Assembly (NCBI GenBank): GCA_037953745.1
Contig: JBAKBP010004425.1
Location: 62,001 to 126,000 of the forward strand
From: Lithodes maja
Lineage: Eukaryota; Arthropoda; Malacostraca; Decapoda; Lithodidae
Reading direction: 5' to 3'
DNA: 64,000 bases
In this document: piece by piece, positions 1 to 11,707 of the stretch
How the letters are laid out: the number at the start of each line of letters is the position of its first letter
Numbering within the stretch: the stretch's first letter is position 1
Made by a program: the position numbers and the translations under genes
The notes under the pieces: model-generated
The model's database searches: none
What the model saw: only the letters and a program-made list of their open reading frames with translations
Told to the model about the DNA's origin: nothing

Positions 1-924
1 GGGCTCTTCTTAACCCACCATAATTGGCTTTTCTAAAGTCAGGTATTAATGTTGTATTCTCTCTGGTATTACCTTTCCATTGTATATTAAAATACACAGA
101 ATTGTGGTCACTATTTCCTAGGTGGTCCCCTATCTCTACATTATTTACCATATGTTCATTGTTACTGAAAACTAAATCGAGAATATTATTACCTCTAGTC
201 GGCGTATCTATGAATTGAAATAAAAAAAACTATTTTGTACTACCTCTATAAACTCCTCAGAATCAGAGTCTCCTATTTGATGCTGCCAATCTATATTCGG
301 AAAATTAAAATCCCCCATAATGCACACATTGCTAAACCTTGATGCCATTTTAATTTCCTCCCATAATGACGTTCCGTCATTTCTACTCATATTTGGCGGT
401 CTATACATAACTCCAATAACTATGGTCTCACTACCTTCGTTAACCTCTACCGAAACACTTTCATTATCGTTATTTAGTCTAATACCTGATTTAATACAGC
501 TTTTTAATGTACTCCTGACAAACACTGCTATACCGCCACCCCTCTTACTTGTTCGGTCATATTTAAACAAACTATATCCTGGTATATCAAATTCTGCTAA
601 AAAATGCCTGGTTTCTGTATTAATCCACGTTTCAGTTAGCGCTATTATGTCTATATTTTCTTTGCTAACAAGGGCTCTAAGTTCGTTCATTTTGTTACAT
701 AGACTCCTACAGTTTGTGTAATATACTCTCAATTTACTTCTTTTCTTTATACCTAATTTACCTTTGTTTTTAGCGACATTTCCATCTTCCGTTGCACCAT
801 CACTACTATCATTTGCATTATAGTCATCATTTTTAGCATGAGACTGAATATCCTTATCGCTTTCGCCTGACGCTAAAATTGTTCCATTTAACCTCTCATT
901 TACACTCTCAATATTTCTGTTCAA
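1..924 (-). pseudogene. CR1-like LINE ORF2, endonuclease part (runs off window start)
   Basis: Apurinic-type endonuclease (EEP fold) domain that opens ORF2 of a CR1-like non-LTR retrotransposon; in such elements it nicks target DNA for target-primed reverse transcription. Visible motifs are the N-terminal YYTNCRSLCNK, the LTETW block, the YRPPN block and GDFNFPNIDW. The frame ends near 208, but the protein continues in another frame down to base 1, including the SDHN catalytic-histidine block. The shift falls in a run of eight A (223-230), a typical small indel. The frame opens on TTG overlapping the TGA of the upstream esterase ORF by a few bases; no ATG lies nearby. The reverse transcriptase would lie outside the window. 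Confidence 0.85.
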
Positions 925-1810
925 AACCCCACAACCACCCTATCTAAAGAACTAGCTAATGTAGAAACCCCTAACCGTGAAAGATGAACCCCATCCCTTG
1001 CGTACATCCCATCTCTCCCATAGAAACTATCCCAGTTACCAATGAATGGTATTGCTTTTTCTTTGCAATATTTCTCCAAACGGCAATTGACACCAATCGC
1101 CCTGGATGTCCATTCCTTGGGAACTCCTCTTCTTGGTAGGATACAATGTACTACAGGGATCCCTCCCTTCATCCTAACTTTATCTAACACATCCCGATAC
1201 TGCTGCAGCAGTTCCTCACTTCTACCCTTACCAACATCGTTACTCCCGGCACTGAGACAGATAATGGGGTTATCTCCACTATCTTCCAAGATGTGGTCCA
1301 TCTTCTCTAAAACCCTCCCAACTCCATGGCCAGGCAGACACACAACCTTCCTAAGTTTAGTGCGGGTAGCCCTAACTAAATGTCTTACCATGGAGTCGCC
1401 CACAATCGACACAGACTTACCTTCTCGGGACACAGACTTACCTTTCCCTCGGGAGGATCCAGCAGCTGCAGTTGGAGAACCCCCGGTGGTGGCAGAAGCT
1501 CCCTTGGTGGTGGTGGTGGTGGGGGGGGTAGTGGTGGTGGTAGGTAGCACAGCGTCAGAGGTTGGAGCTGAGTCGGCGGCAGGCACTTCGGTTATCCCTC
1601 CCTTATCCTGACTATCTTTTCCCTCACATTCGTCTCGCAAAGGAGAGAATGTATTTGTCACACTCATACCTATTCTACTATCCTGCTTCTTGAGTGTGAC
1701 TTTCCCACCCGTATTTTTAACAACCTGCCATGAATACAATTTGTCATCAACTTCCTCCCTTTTCCCCTTACTTGACTTTATTTCCTCTTGGAAGCCAATA
1801 AAGAATCATT
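921..1810 (-). pseudogene. CR1-like LINE ORF1 with SGNH hydrolase domain (5' truncated)
   Basis: ORF1 protein of the same element as the neighbouring endonuclease frame. It has a low-complexity, threonine-rich linker and then an SGNH/GDSL-type hydrolase: GDSMVRH carries the nucleophile serine, AGSND the Gly-Asn block and RDGVHLS the Asp-His block. Esterase ORF1s of this kind are known from CR1-group LINEs, where the role is unclear and may involve membrane or RNP association. The reading frame stays open past the first apparent start to an upstream stop near 1811, with no ATG in that extension, so the 5' end looks truncated rather than a true start. Confidence 0.82.
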
Positions 1811-2104
1811 GAAATGTTCGTTGTCATTTCAGGATATTCATTCGTACTCTCCCGGACTTCTTATAGTGCCTCTTTATATTTTAAAGCATATATGAGTATG
1901 CAATCCGTGTATAAAAGGATATACAGAAAGAATACACAAGATTTACTGAGCAAATGTGTCCATAACACAAAAAAAGAACCATCATATTTGCTTTCATCTA
2001 CTAGCCATGTATGAGGCCAATAGTTCAATATGTTTAATGGATGGGTGTTCATAGTGACTACAAATTACCATACCAGTGGTATGGTATCTTCCCTATCTTC
2101 CCTG
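1811..2104. other. No gene seen
   Basis: AT-rich spacer between two LINE fragments of opposite orientation. The short open frames here have no recognisable motif. Confidence 0.6.
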
Positions 2105-4460
2105 TCTTCCCTAATTTCAAGAAAGCAAACTTCCATAAACTTAGAGCTATGTTTAAAGAAACTGACTGGAGCTTTTTAATTAACAATAACGACATAAATA
2201 CATCTTGGAAGTTATTCGAAACCACTTACCTAAAAGCAGTGCAAGACTGCATACCATCGAAAATACGGCGTCCAGGCCATAATAATAAGCCCAAATGGTG
2301 GAATAAAGATATTTCAAACTGCCTGCTTGCTAAAAAAAAATTGCTAATGATAGATTAAAATCCTCACAAAATGACGAAGAACGGGTGAAATTTGTAGAGC
2401 TACGACGCAAAGCCAAAAAATTAATTAAGCAAAGTAAAAAGACCTTAGAGTTACATATTGCGAATCAAAGTAAAACAAACCCGAAAGAATTCTATAGTTA
2501 TATCAGAAAGAAAAAAGTAGTTACTTCAACTGTTGGACCGTTAGTCGATGAAAAAGGAGAATACACCAAAGACGAAGTACAAATGAGCAATGCCCTCAAT
2601 ACCTTCTTTGCATCAGTTTTTACAACAGAAGACCTCAGTGATATCCCTACACCATCGCCGATTCAGATTGATAATTCAGATGTTCTAAGCAATATCACCG
2701 TTACAGAGAGAGAAGTATTGAATTGTTTAGATAAACTCAAGGTAAATAAAACGCCAGGACCTGATACAATCTCGCCTAGAGTTCTAAAGGAAGCTAAGAA
2801 TGAGCTCTCCAAACCACTGACATTATTATTCAATAAATCCTTGCAGTCTGGATCTATGCCTGATCAGTGGAAGCTAGCCAACATAACACCGATATTCAAA
2901 AAAGGCAGCAAATTCCTACCCAGTAACTATCGTCCAATTAGCTTAACCTCAGTTGTATGTAAAATGCTAGAAACGGTTATACGAGACAGACTCGTAAATC
3001 ACTTAGAGGAAAATAACATACTTAAAGATACTCAACACGGCTTTCGTAAAAAACGTTCCTGTTTAACAAACCTCTTAGACTTCTTCCACGATATCCTCAA
3101 CCTCTACGATGAGAGTAAAGCTGTAGATATTATATACCTTGATTTTCAAAAGGCCTTTGACAAAGTTCCCCACAAACGTTTACTGCTAAAACTAAAAGCG
3201 CATGGAATACAAGACGGTGTGTTGAAATGGATAGAAAATTGGCTCAGCAACAGAAAGCAAAGGGTAGTCATAAACGGTAAGGCATCTAAATGGACCAATG
3301 TAAATAGCGGGGTACCCCAGGGATCGGTACTAGGACCAATTCTCTTTCTAATTTACATCAACGACATAGATGAGGGTCTCACCTGCACAATCTCAAAATT
3401 TGCTGACGATACAAAAATTGCAAATAGCGTACTCTCAAAAGAACAAGTTGACGATATGCAACACAATCTAGATAAATTGTCATGTTGGGCCCAAATTTGG
3501 CAAATGAGTTTCAATGCGGATAAATGTAAAGTACTACATGTCGGATACCTAAATGAGAAAGCAAACTATTCAATGAATGGCACGCAGCTTAAGAATGTAA
3601 ACAGAGAAACCGATCTGGGAGTAACAATATCGAGTAACCTAAAACCTAGTCAACAATGTTCAGAAGTTGTTAAGAAGGCAAACAAAATAATTGGCTTTAT
3701 AGGCAGGTCATTTGAGCATAAATCCAAAGAAGTTATCCTAACCCTTTACAATTCCTTAGTCCGCCCTCTTCTGGAGTACTGCGTTCAATCCTGGTGCCCT
3801 TATTACCAAAAAGATATAAACAAGCTAGAACGAGTTCAACGTAGAGTTACCAAAATGATACCTAGCCTAAAGAACAAACCATACGAAGAGCGTCTTAGAG
3901 AATTAAATCTATTTCCTTTAACCCAGCGCAGATTAAGAGGTGACTTAATTCAAGTGTTCAAAATCATCAAAGGCATCGACAATATGAACTGTAGTAAGTA
4001 CTTCACTATCGACCAATCTAATTACACGCGGGGAAACGGTTGCAAAATTATTGGTAAATCTTTTAACTAGCACGAATCTAAGAATTTCTTCTTCAATCGA
4101 GTTGTCAACTTGTGGAATGGGCTTCCCCGAAACGTTATAGACTGCATCACCGTTGATTCATTTAAACTCCGCCTAGACAAATATCTCTCATCAAACCCGC
4201 GACTGACTGCGTTTGTAAATGAATAACTTTATTTTATCCCCTCCTCAGTTACTAACCCATCTGTCCTCTACTAACTTCCTAATCCTGCCACGGACATTAG
4301 TTCCAGGGCAGTAATTCCCTTTCCAATGTTCCCTTACCCACTCTAAACCACTGTTTGGACACTTGATCCTCAGTGTTTTGGAGGACAAGCAACCTAGAAG
4401 AGTCACTAGATCTGTTGTTGCTTGATTTCCTTTGTAATCCTTTGTAATCCTTTGTAATCT
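2105..4460 (+). mobile_element. CR1-like LINE family 1, copy 1 (5'-truncated)
   Basis: Starts abruptly inside ORF2 just before a PNFKKANFHKL block that the longer copies also carry, so it is a 5'-truncated insertion. ORF2 homology runs to about 4226, then a 3' UTR of about 200 bp, then three direct units TTTGTAATCC at 4431-4460. The other copies end in TTTGTACTCC units. Short tandem 3' tails instead of poly(A) are characteristic of the CR1 group; a 10-bp unit is unusual. Confidence 0.88.
2107..4226 (+). pseudogene. LINE family 1 ORF2, reverse transcriptase (copy 1)
   Basis: Linker and reverse transcriptase of a CR1-like ORF2. Motifs in order: NKTPGPDTISPRVLK, ANITPIFKKGS with NYRPISLTS, QHGFRKKRSC, YLDFQKAFDKVPH (first catalytic Asp), GVPQGSVLGPILF, and KFADD at about 3396-3410 (catalytic Asp pair). 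Two lesions are visible: a frameshift in the A run near 2332-2341, and an in-frame TAG at 4068-4070 where sister copies encode serine. After that stop the homologous frame runs on to a natural TAA near 4226. The main open stretch is 2385-4070 (561 codons). Confidence 0.9.
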
Positions 4461-4643
4461 ACATATGCTTCAACATTTAAACCAATACAAAAACAATTTA
4501 TGAACATTGAATAACATAGCACATATCACAGACTTTGTGAAGAAATACTTCCTCCACCTCACATATGTGCGAATACTATATGCGTACTAACTCGAAGTAC
4601 TCCAGACTGGACTATGCAACACATTGCAATGCAATACCATCTC

Positions 4644-4645
<2 letters not shown>

Positions 4646-4683
<38 letters not shown>

Positions 4684-4985
4684 TATTCCAACTTATTTCC
4701 TCTCGGGCATAGGCTGAGAGCCTTAACATTCACCGCTTTACAATGAACAGTGAAGCCCGTGAGGTCTTGTTCCAGTCTAGGGAGTGAGACATGTGAAGCA
4801 CGTAGAGTACAACGAGCACCTGCCATCTTGCCTTCACATGAGGCACGGTGCTCACTCATGGCCCGAAACGACCCCTTCTCTGAAGCCACCTCGTTCCCAT
4901 GCTTCACTGTCTCACCCCCTACACTCGGACTCTCACACTTACACACACACAACGCCACCTGTTGAGCAGATAACTCACCAGGCAT
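4646..4985 (-). mobile_element. Retroposon ending in A35 (SINE or retrocopy), minus strand
   Basis: On the minus strand a GC-richer segment of about 300 bp ends in a pure run of 35 A (the T run at 4646-4680). A terminal homopolymer on a short GC-rich segment in AT-rich DNA is the signature of an A-tailed retroposed transcript. A frame of about 145 codons crosses it, but it has no known motif and runs through the A tail, so I do not call it a gene. A clean target-site duplication was not found. Confidence 0.45.
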
Positions 4986-5030
4986 TGCACCCTTATAGCA
5001 TATTTTGAATATGGGAATATTCATTCAGTG

Positions 5031-5211
5031 CTATTTAATCAGGGAACAATGAGGGTATTTTATTGACGTTTCGGTGGGCTTGTGGTAATGCACTGATACC
5101 AGGTACAGCACAAATTCCATCCCAATAATATCTTCCCATTGATACATCGGGATTTGAACCCGGGACCTTTGGATTACTAGGCCAGTGGCAAGACCACTCC
5201 ACCACAAGCCT
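5031..5211 (-). mobile_element. tRNA-derived SINE
   Basis: The minus strand from 5211 down has a tRNA-like head: an A-box-like stretch TGGTGGAGTGGTCTTG and a B box GGTTCAAATCC close to 5150, spaced as in a pol III promoter. A tRNA-unrelated body of about 110 bp follows, ending near CGAAACGTCAATAAA. The head is too diverged and lacks a CCA end for a working tRNA. Short frames across it are an artefact. Confidence 0.7.
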
Positions 5212-5215
5212 GCAA

Positions 5216-6480
5216 GCCTGCAATACAAATATTTTAGCGAATGTGTTCACCCAGTTTATATAAAATAGTCTACAGTTGGATGGCCCACCTATGGCCTTCA
5301 CTACCATTATCGGAAGAAGTATAAGCATTTTTTGGGCCGAAATCGGTCAAGGTGAGCACTTATATTGTTACTGACCTTATGTTCATAGCTTTATGCACCA
5401 TTTTCAGAAAAATGTAAAATATATACATATATGAACAATTCAGCGGGTTAAGTATCTTATAATGCCACTGTGGGTGTGTGTGTGTGTATGTGCGCGCAAA
5501 TAAGGAAGAGCTATATGCATACTGTATATCTAAATGTATATCCTACACCTGGGTCTACCACCAGTATAGGAAGAATGGGAGAGAGGTTCTACAACCACAG
5601 TTGAGTGGGAAACTGCACACGCATTAGTGCAAAACAGGAGAGGATGAGGATAGGGAACAGTCAACAAACAACTGTCATCGTTATAACAGTAATTCACAGT
5701 GGTTCCATACAACAATAGCCAGGGCAGGTAGGCACTTAACTTTAGGGGTCCTCACTTGTTACCAGGTGTTACGCCGGCAACTAGGTTCACAAATATATAC
5801 ATTCGCTCACAAATTTGTAACACATCAATATATTTGCAAGCACTCACGCTCCTTCCTAAAAACACTGTTAAATCGGCCACATTTGGTTCAACTTGATTAT
5901 ATTAGGAGGTAGAAAATAGTGTTACGCTATTGTTTAATACTTAATAGTAGATTAGTAGATTTCTTATCTGATTAACTTAGAACATGCTAAAATTATGAGA
6001 AGTTTGATTCACATGGATATAGATATACCAGGGTAGGGTAACCCGTCGAAAGTTAGTTTATTTAGAATAATAAACCTACTGCGTTATGATATTTTTCTTT
6101 GTAAAGATAGATATAATAGGAAAAAAAAACAGTCACCAAAAAAATAAACATCTTCTAGATACACTGACACACATTTCGCCAAGAATTATAATTCAAGGAT
6201 TGGCCAGAAGTACGGTAATTATGGATAAGCTCTATCCACTTTGATATAGTTATTATAATGTGATTTGTTTTTAACCCTTAAGGTTAATCAAAACATCTAC
6301 AGCATCCATAGACCAACAATCGAAATATTATAAATCCTTGCCTCATACGCAATGAATACACAATTATGTGTCACTGAGCGATTATTTTTAAACTCAGATG
6401 ACGTCCGCTAAAATAGCAAGAACAAATCAAATCTACATGTTCTAAAACCAAAGAAAATGTAAAATATTGCACTCAACGGA
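5216..6480. other. AT-rich spacer, (TG)n at about 5467-5490
   Basis: No coding motif or clear repeat ends seen beyond a short TG/GC dinucleotide tract. Confidence 0.55.
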
Positions 6481-6482
6481 CC

Positions 6483-6960
6483 ATGTTAAGCACAGATTTG
6501 ACCACCCATAGTTTGCCCTTCATTCTACCTTCCTATTCCCTTCTCTCCACACCTTCTGCTGCACCAATAGGGAGCCACCACATGCACGGTGGCTTGGCTT
6601 CAAGCGTGTCTGGTGGTCTCGAACCTATTTGGCAAACTTGCCTACCATTTCACGGTTGGGGTTTCATTGTCCTCTTGGACAAAGTGCTCCCCTTCTCACT
6701 GGTAAGAATGGCGCCTTCCAGTAATATTGTAGTTCTCTGCCCTGTCTTCCTGGTAATGACATAGCATGAGTTTGAGTTATAATATGGCTATTCTTTGGTT
6801 TTGTTGGAGGGAGTTTGTGAGTGGCTACTACTAACCGTAAAATTGGGGTCACGTCTATGGCTCCTTCACGCCAAGCTGTGGGCTGAGGTGTTGTGCCGAA
6901 TTCATGAGACGTAGACAGCTTCATGACACCTTTCATTCCTGGGGTATACTCTGGCTGGGT
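6483..6960. other. Unidentified GC-richer segment
   Basis: Less AT-rich than its flanks and open for 90 codons on both strands (6483-6764 plus, 6664-6936 minus). The minus frame gives low-complexity basic and proline-bearing sequence with no family I recognise. It may be a fragment of another repeat. Confidence 0.3.
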
Positions 6961-7082
6961 CCCTTGGATGTTTTTATAGTCCCCAAATTGTAGCTCTGTG
7001 GTAGGTATCGGACAAACTGGAGTGAGTATTCTGAATTCATATTATTTCTTTTCTTACAGTAGATCCTCTGGAAAAAGGCAAA

Positions 7083-9040
7083 CTAGGCCTGTGTATCCAG
7101 CTCAGTACCAGTACTTGCACTGCTGCGGTTGCTCACGGTGTTGGCGGCGGCGGTAGCAGACGCAACATTTTTACTATTATGTATTTTTGCTTTATAATCA
7201 AACTTCAAATCTTGTCTTCCCCATGCTTTATCAAGATTACTTTCAAACTCCCCTATTGATTCGGAATCGACTACATACTGGGGCAGTGCGTTCCACTCAT
7301 TTACCACTCTATCACAAAATTAGTTCTTTGCCTTCTCAGGCATATTTCTTTCTTTGTAAATTTTCTTTGAGTGTCCTCTCGTTCTTGTTCCCTCCCGCAT
7401 CAAGAAGGTACCTTCACACACATCCTCATCATACTTTCCTGACACTATCTTAAAAGTCTCTATCATATCCCCTCTTTCTCCTATATGCCAGTGTTGGAAG
7501 CCCCAGTGTCCTCAACCTCTGCTCATAGCCCACGTTCTTCAACGTTGGTACTAGCTTGCTAGCTCTCCTCTGCACTTTCTCCACTGCTTCTATAATATCC
7601 TTTACCATATATGGAGCCCACATCTGGTTCGCATATTCCAGGTGCGGCCTAACCAGTGCTGTATAGAGATTCCTGAAGATTTCTTCGTCAAATGACACAA
7701 ATGTCCTCCTTATTAGCCCTACAATTCTATTGGCTTTGTATATCTTTTCCACTAAATGTTCTGAGAAATTTAACTTATTGTCTATCACTACTCAAATATC
7801 CTTTTCTGCATTCAATTCCTCCATCGCTTCATACATACTGTATCCTACCTTGTCTATCTTGCTTGTCCCAATCCGCATGTACTTGCATTTTTTTGGATGA
7901 AAAGGCATTAACCAATGCTCAGACCATCCCTTCATGCCCTCCACATCTCCTTGAAGCAAACCCACATCTTCCTTAATCCTCACTCTTCTATACAGCTTAG
8001 TGTCATCTGCATACAGGTATACCTCACTTCCATTAGTTATAACTTCATGTAAGTCGTTGATAAATATAATGAACAGTTGTGGTCCCAACACAGATCCCTG
8101 AGGAACCCCACTTGTAATTTCCCTCCACCCCGACCCTATTCCATTCACCAGCACCCTCTGTCTCCGATCTTTCAGGAAGGCTTCTATCCATTTCACACAT
8201 TTCTCCCCTATATTATAGCTTCTAACTTTCTCTATTAACCTTTTATGTGGGACCTTATCGAAGGCCTTCATAAAATCACAATATACCACGTCTATTACAT
8301 CACCTTCCTCTATAATTTGCATCCAATCATCTACCACCTTAATTAGCTGTAGTACCGTCGACCTCCCCGGCAAGAATCCGAACTGTCTCCCACTGAAAAG
8401 TTGGGTTGATTTCATATGCTCCATTATTCCTTCTCTAATTACCGTTTCCATTAGTTTACACACTACACTTGTCAAACTGACTGGTCTATAATTTCCTGGG
8501 TCATTTCTCTTTCCCTTCTTAAATATAGCTGTTATGTTCGCCTCTCTCCAGTCCATCGGGATTTGTCCTGCATTAAACGATACCTCAAATAACATTTTCA
8601 ATGGCTCTACTAACATCTCACCTCCTTCCTTTATGATTCTTGGATGTATCCCATCCGGTCCCGGGGACTTACTTCTGCTAATTTTTTCTATAGCCCTTCT
8701 TATTCTAGCATGGGAAAACTCTATTAGTTCTAGTGCAGGTGCCTGTTTGATGGGAATATTTGGCACTGCATCATCCGACTCTACTGTTAGTACCCCCCCA
8801 AAGTATTTCCCCAGCACCTCTGCTTTCTCCTTATCCGTCTCCGCTCTAATCCCATCATCCAACCCCCCTACCAGCTCTGGGATCCCTACTCTTCTTGTTA
8901 ACTTTTCCTGAATGTACTTCCAGAATATTTTTGGATTATCCTTCACGTTTCTTGCAATCTCTCTCTCCCTTTCCTTGTCTCCCACCTTATTTTATTGTTT
9001 ATCTGTCTACGTTCCAAATCCTACTTTAGCTTCTATACTA
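7083..9040 (-). pseudogene. CR1-like LINE family C ORF2, reverse transcriptase and C-terminus
   Basis: Reverse transcriptase of another CR1-like family, read right to left. Motifs include KSPGPDGIHPRIIK, ANITAIFKKG with NYRPVSLTS, FGFLPGRSTVLQ, YCDFMKAFDKVPH, GVPQGSVLGPQLF and YLYADDTKLY (about 7997-8018). It is broken by an in-frame TGA near 7792, a frameshift near 7450 and a TAA near 7321. The downstream domain (ANRIVGLIRRTF, YRKRGYD-like, then RVVNEWNALP) matches the usual C-terminal region of CR1-group ORF2. The endonuclease half is absent, so the copy is 5'-truncated near 9040. A weak cysteine-poor tail ends at 7083. Confidence 0.85.
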
Positions 9041-9079
9041 GATTCCCTGTTTTTTTTTAACACTTTTAATCTATCCCAC

Positions 9080-9603
9080 AATCGTGGGATACTAATCGTG
9101 GCGACTAACTGGCTCTTATTGGTTACTGACCCTGCCAATCTCTCGGTTACCGCTCCTGATCTTCCCCCTTCGGTTGTGGTAACTCGAGCCGTTTAGGGCA
9201 CCTAGTCAGCAGAGGCCCTCTTCATGTGGATCTTGTCACCGTCCCCCAAGAGCCTTTGCAATAGTTGTAAAAGCTTCTGCTCTTGAACCATAAGTTTAAT
9301 ACTTAGTGGTCCGTGGCTGAGAAGTGGTTGACCTTCTGAAACATAACATTTTTAAGACGTTTAGGGAATTAGTCAAAGCTAGTGGGGCAGCACCTAAACT
9401 TGTTCCTCAGTCTGACGAAAGTTTGATGTTTGAGGTGTCTGACTCTGTCCAAAGTGCTAGCCTTCTGTCCTTGTTGTTGCTCACTGTCCACTTGATTACC
9501 TGCTCTGCTTATGGTACAGTGAATCATTTGCTTGGCATTGTTTATGCGAAAAAACTTATGATATTTGATGAGACATGCTTTACTGAGGAGTTAGCTGCCC
9601 TTT
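9080..9603 (+). pseudogene. I/Jockey-type LINE ORF1 remnant
   Basis: Frame 9324-9603 encodes NIFKTFRELVKASGAAPK and later GTVNHLLGIVYAKKLM followed by an acidic stretch. This resembles the RNA-binding ORF1 of I/Jockey-type LINEs (short block with an SxGxVY-like core). A weak frame ending VVVTRAV just upstream (to 9196) may be its N-terminal part. The frame is cut by a TTAA MITE at 9604. The call rests on resemblance and on the RT and RNase H remnants downstream on the same strand. Confidence 0.5.
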
Positions 9604-10002
9604 TTAACCCGGTGGACCTCAAACAATTTAATATAAATGTACACTCCAGGCCCAGCCACTTGTCTTTTTTTCCCTTGAAAACGCATGGGAGGGGTTGTAA
9701 TGAAAAAGGGGTCCTGGGGGACGGCGGAAAGTCACAATTAACATGGGGTGATGGGTAGGCAATATACTGAAAAATCACTCCCGCGCGCGCCCACACGCAC
9801 GTCGCACGCGGATGGACTTGGAGGGTTGCCAACCATCGGTATTGTTTTGTGGGATCCTACAGTAGTTCCCATACAAAATTTGAAACCTCTAGGTGCCATA
9901 GGACAAGAGTAATTAAGGCGGACGCAACCATTACGTCGCTGGGGTTTAGCATTACGTACATAGGCGACGCATAACGTGCGTCGCTGGTACTCAAGGGGTT
10001 AA
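9604..10002 (-). mobile_element. TTAA-flanked MITE family A, copy 1
   Basis: Bounded by TTAA at 9604-9607 and 9999-10002. Read on the minus strand, it aligns along most of its length with the TTAA MITE at 18497-18927: both begin TTAACCC, share an AGCGACG block, an ATTACTC..GTCCTATGG block followed by CCTAGAGG, and a GCCTACCCAT block. TTAA target duplication is the hallmark of piggyBac-type transposition. No transposase is present. Confidence 0.75.
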
Positions 10003-10149
10003 TAAGGTATGTTGGAAGTTGTGTATTGTCCATCCTAATCCCAAGTCTGCTAAGATAATTATATTGTTATTAACTAGTGTCTTATTTGTTTGTAATCATG
10101 TATATACAAGCTGTGTGAAAAAAGGGTTAATGTCAGATTTGTTTTTTTC

Positions 10150-11160
10150 TCAGAAGGGTGTCTTTCTCTCTCCATGATAGAGGGGCTTCCGCAAACTAAG
10201 GTGTACTTTTGACAATCTTATTAGACTTAAATCCTTATTCTTTTAAGCTTTTTCCATTAAGCAACATCTTATGGATGGCTTATTTACCTAGAGAAGGCTT
10301 ATGACACGGCATGGTGCCATGGCAACCTTCGGCAATTTCATGCCTTAGGTTTATGCGGATGCCTGCCAATGCTGCTTAGAGACTTCTTGACTAATCATCT
10401 GTTTTGGGCCTGTTTGGGTTTCAACCTCACTGCACCTCTGCGCAGGAGGACAGTATCCCACAGGGAAATGTCCCCAGTGTCTTCTTCCTTGAAGTAGCTA
10501 TCAACAGTATTTTAGACTCTATGCCAGCTGAGGTGACTTCCTCGCTTTATGTTCATGCCTTAGTCATCTGGGTTTCTGGTTCCTGTATGTCTGTTGTTGA
10601 GAGACCCATACATCTTGCTCTGGACAGGCTCTCAGCCGGGGCTGATTCAAAGGGCTTCCAATTTTCCCCATCTAAAACTGTTGCTATGCACTTTTTTTTA
10701 AAGAGTTTACCTAATGCTTTGTAGCAGGAGACTTAACTGTGTGGCAGAGGCAACATTTTGGGTCTAAGTCCTGTTTGAATTGGGTTCGCCACTTGATTAA
10801 TCTGAAGGGGTCGTGTATGAAGGCTCTGAAACAGTTGAGGGTTGTATTGCATACCTCTTAGGGTTCTGATTGCAGGACACTTTTGCATTTGTTTCAAACT
10901 TTTGTCACCTCTAAACTCTCTTATGGCTGTGAGGTTTACTCTTTACCACTCCTCTCCTCTGTCCATCATGCTAGTCTCTGTCTTACAACTGAAGCTTTAC
11001 AGTCCTCTCAGAGTCCCAGCTTGTTGGTGGAGGCTGGTGTACCTCCAGTGGATGAACTGTGTCAGTCTTTAGATGCACGTTGTGAGCTTTTGATAGGCAC
11101 CTTTCAGCCTCTCTTGCTTATACATGTGTAATGCGACAGTCTTGTTCGTATTTATATAGC
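10150..11160 (+). pseudogene. I/Jockey-type LINE ORF2, reverse transcriptase remnant
   Basis: Strongly decayed RT. Recognisable in shifting frames: an RGF-K-R-TFDNLIRL block (10190-10230), LEKAYDTAW-like catalytic region (about 10285-10315), ALGLCGCLPMLLRDFLT, PQEDS/SVLSV-like block, the SSLYVHALVIWVSGSC block where the YADD box is mutated, and LFQTFVTSKLSYGCEVYS near 10890. Several frameshifts and stops interrupt it. The RNase H part of the same type lies at 13946-14740, so the element was split by inserted DNA. Confidence 0.75.
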
Positions 11161-11391
11161 TATGGTACTAAAGGGATCGACATCTGACACTATCACAAAA
11201 TCCAAAATTCACCAGATTCCCGACCTAAGTGAACAGAAATATGGAGCCAACCAATCAGCGACCAGCGTTTCGGGACAAGGAGCAGGTTATACATCGGCCT
11301 GATCAAAATCACCTTTTCCTGTGCGCTGATTGGTCGGCGACACATCACTCACTTCCAACAACTTTTCACACCGTACATGCTAGCAAAGAAG

Positions 11392-11707
11392 TACAAAGGA
11401 AATCAAGCAACAACAGTCCTTGTAACCCCTCTAGGCTGGCTGTCTTCCAAATCACTGAGGATCAAGTATGCAAACAGTGGTTTAGAGTGGGTAAGAACAA
11501 ATTGGAAAGGGAACTGGTGCCCTGGAAATAATGTCCGTGGCAGGATTAGGATGTTAGTAAGGGACAGATGGCTTAGTAACATAACACAGTTATAGGTGAT
11601 CTTTCGTATATCTGGGAAAAGGATAGTAACATCTTAGTAATGTATATACACAATAATCCTTGATGAATCTAAGGGGGGAATATAATAAAGTTATACATTT
11701 ACAAAAC
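11392..11707 (-). mobile_element. CR1-like LINE family 1, 3'-end fragment (copy 5)
   Basis: Read on the minus strand this is the last bases of ORF2 (about 11690-11707), the 3' UTR and the tail, matching the 3' UTRs at 40481, 55451 and 61031. The tail is reduced to about one unit, TACAAAGGAA at 11392. It is more diverged than the other copies and carries an extra segment near 11590-11673. It lies inside the split I/Jockey LINE. Confidence 0.8.

Larger units (their letters stand above)
1..1810 (-). mobile_element. CR1-like LINE, family D, 5'-truncated
   Basis: ORF1 esterase followed by ORF2 endonuclease in the right order and overlapping by a few bases. Homology stops near 1810 and the other end leaves the window. 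It belongs to a different family from the LINE copies at 2105, 40481, 55544 and 61031, judged from protein divergence. Confidence 0.8.

Noticed and set aside
4587..5024. 145-codon minus frame
   Set aside because: Crosses the A35 tail of a retroposon and has no recognised domain.
5100..5215. Possible tRNA gene
   Set aside because: Boxes A and B are present, but the arms do not fold into a sound tRNA and a SINE body follows; read as a SINE head.
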